From: Litorimonas sp964425355
GTDB lineage: Bacteria > Pseudomonadota > Alphaproteobacteria > Caulobacterales > Maricaulaceae
NCBI GenBank assembly: GCA_964425355.1
Contig: CAYRMO010000035.1
Location: 1-25,635, forward strand
Direction of reading: 5' to 3'
Length of the DNA: 25,635 bases
Of the stretch, positions 24,916-25,635 are shown piece by piece. Position numbers and translations under genes: made by a program. How positions within the stretch are numbered: the stretch's first letter is position 1; every line of letters starts with the position of its first letter. The notes under the pieces were generated by a model. That model saw nothing but the letters and a program-made list of their open reading frames with translations, was not told where the DNA came from and did no database searches.

Positions 24916-25203
24916 TTAGCCAATAATCCCCATAATATCGGATTCTTTCATGATCAGCAGGTCTTTGCCGTCAATCTTGACTTCTGTGCCACCCCATTTG
25001 CCAAATAGAACGCGGTCACCTTTTTTGACGTCCAGCTTGTTATAGCTGCCATCATCATTACGTGTACCCGGTCCTACAGCAACGACTTTGCCTTCGGATG
25101 GTTTTTCAGTGGCTGTATCAGGAATGATAATGCCACCAGCTGTTTTTGTGTCTTCTTTGACGCGTTGGACGACAACGCGGTCGTGGAGGGGACGAAACTT
25201 CAT
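24916..25203 (-). CDS. groS: Co-chaperonin GroES (10 kDa)
   Basis: Heptameric lid of the GroEL chamber, 95 residues, normal length. MKFRPLHDRVVVQRV starts the fold; the mobile loop that docks on GroEL is KTAGGIIIPDTATEKPSEGK; VVAVGPGTRND and GDRVLFGKWGGTEVKIDG complete it. First gene of the operon, with a purine-rich AGAGAGACAAG before the ATG. Controlled by the sigma-32-type promoter and CIRCE element immediately upstream. Confidence 0.99.
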   Translation of the reverse strand: MKFRPLHDRVVVQRVKEDTKTAGGIIIPDTATEKPSEGKVVAVGPGTRNDDGSYNKLDVKKGDRVLFGKWGGTEVKIDGKDLLIMKESDIMGIIG

Positions 25204-25236
25204 GTCTTGTCTCTCTATTTTTAGTTCAAAAATGAA

Positions 25237-25263
25237 TTAGCACTCCCCCTATGAGAGTGCCAG
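25237..25263 (-). promoter_or_regulatory. CIRCE operator (HrcA binding site)
   Basis: On the + strand TTAGCACTC, nine bases, GAGTGCCAG; the consensus is TTAGCACTC-N9-GAGTGCTAA, so seven of nine bases of the second arm and all of the first match, with exact spacing. It lies 34 bases upstream of the groES ATG. HrcA bound here represses the operon when unfolded protein is scarce. Confidence 0.92.
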
Positions 25264-25271
25264 TGGCGCCC

Positions 25272-25300
25272 ATGTGGGGTATAGAGACGGACTCTTCAAC
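25272..25300 (-). promoter_or_regulatory. Sigma-32 (RpoH) type promoter of groES-groEL
   Basis: Minus strand reads GTTGAA, 15 bases, CCCCACAT, close to the enterobacterial sigma-32 consensus CTTGAA-N13-17-CCCCATnT. The transcript would begin near 25262-25265, placing CIRCE right at the start of the message. Confidence 0.7.
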
Positions 25301-25426
25301 CCATTAACCGACATTTTTTTAGATTCTTTTTAAGCCCATAGTTCGGGCCGAGCCTTTGCATGTCCCGGTTCAATTGGATTGTGAGCGCGGTTTTTCATGT
25401 CTTGTTTTGCAAAAGTCCCAACACAT

Positions 25427-25457
25427 AAAAAAACCCGACTGGAATGAACCAGCCGAG
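25427..25457 (-). terminator. Rho-independent terminator of the downstream-edge outer-membrane gene
   Basis: Minus strand CGGCTGG, six-base loop, CCAGTCG (one G-T pair) and GG followed by seven T. It lies about 27 bases after the stop at 25484 and upstream of the groES promoter, insulating the two units. Confidence 0.82.
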
Positions 25458-25483
25458 CGAATAATAATAAAATTTGACGTTTC

Positions 25484-25635
25484 TTAGAAACGAATACCAT
25501 ATGCGATCGCGTAAGTATCGGCGCTACCACCGTCGCCATCAAGGTTTGTATAATCTAGACGCACAGAGTGTCTTTTATCCGGGCTAAAGAAATACTCAAT
25601 TCCGCCGCCGAATGCGAGACCGTCTGCATCGCCAA
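25484..25635 (-). CDS. Outer-membrane beta-barrel protein, C-terminal end only
   Basis: The frame is open from the right edge of the window to TAA at 25486-25484, about 50 residues. It reads GDADGLAFGGGIEYFF, then SVRLDYTNLDGDGGSADTYA and ends in AYGIRF. Alternating hydrophobic residues, the glycine-rich turn and the C-terminal phenylalanine are typical of the last strands of an OmpA/porin-like 8-stranded barrel. The N-terminal part and signal peptide lie outside the window, so the family is not fixed. A strong terminator follows the gene. Confidence 0.8.
   Translation of the reverse strand, partial: GDADGLAFGGGIEYFFSPDKRHSVRLDYTNLDGDGGSADTYAIAYGIRF

Noticed and set aside
1..25635. CRISPR arrays, prophage or transposase genes
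   Set aside because: No regularly spaced direct repeats and no integrase, transposase or phage structural motifs were seen on either strand.

Overview
This window looks like a chromosomal segment of a low-to-moderate GC alphaproteobacterium, most likely a marine Caulobacterales/Maricaulales-type (Hyphomonadaceae-like) organism. The placement is inferred from alphaproteobacterial-style FabA/FabB/FabI, PolA, GroEL and MipA/OmpV proteins and from Gram-negative envelope genes; no rRNA or other marker gene is present to fix it. No tRNA, rRNA, CRISPR array or intact insertion sequence was found.

Layout. (1) 1-7196, envelope block: a 5'-truncated polytopic DUF2339 protein on the + strand, then on the minus strand a TonB-domain protein, a two-domain M16 metallopeptidase lipoprotein and a DUF4349 lipoprotein gene interrupted by one in-frame TAA. 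(2) 7266-12240, a tightly packed + strand run: polA, a GlpQ-type glycerophosphodiesterase, gpmA and a RibD that contains only the deaminase domain; all junctions overlap. (3) 12237-17180, fatty-acid synthesis: fabA-fabB on the minus strand and fabI (followed by a small membrane protein) also on the minus strand, separated by a LuxR-type regulator and a MipA/OmpV outer-membrane protein. (4) 17270-20910: a periplasmic TPR protein, a HAD phosphatase, a membrane-bound c-di-GMP phosphodiesterase with a degenerate GGDEF domain, and a small membrane protein. (5) 20911-23216, the accessory part: palindromic intergenic repeats, a SEC-C motif gene remnant folded into a large inverted duplication, an uncharacterised 141-residue protein, and a full-length DpnI homologue. 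(6) 23217-25635: the groES-groEL operon with a sigma-32-type promoter, a CIRCE operator and a terminator, followed by the C-terminal end of an outer-membrane beta-barrel gene.

Functional reading. Most of the window is core metabolism and envelope maintenance. The clearest accessory function is the DpnI-like enzyme, a solitary methyl-directed (G-m6A-TC) nuclease that needs no partner methylase and would suit a host that methylates GANTC (CcrM) but not GATC. Two in-frame nonsense codons (DUF4349 and SEC-C genes) and the single-domain RibD are the main irregularities. I saw no multi-gene system that is convincingly new; the most unusual local structure is the inverted duplication at 21250-21336.
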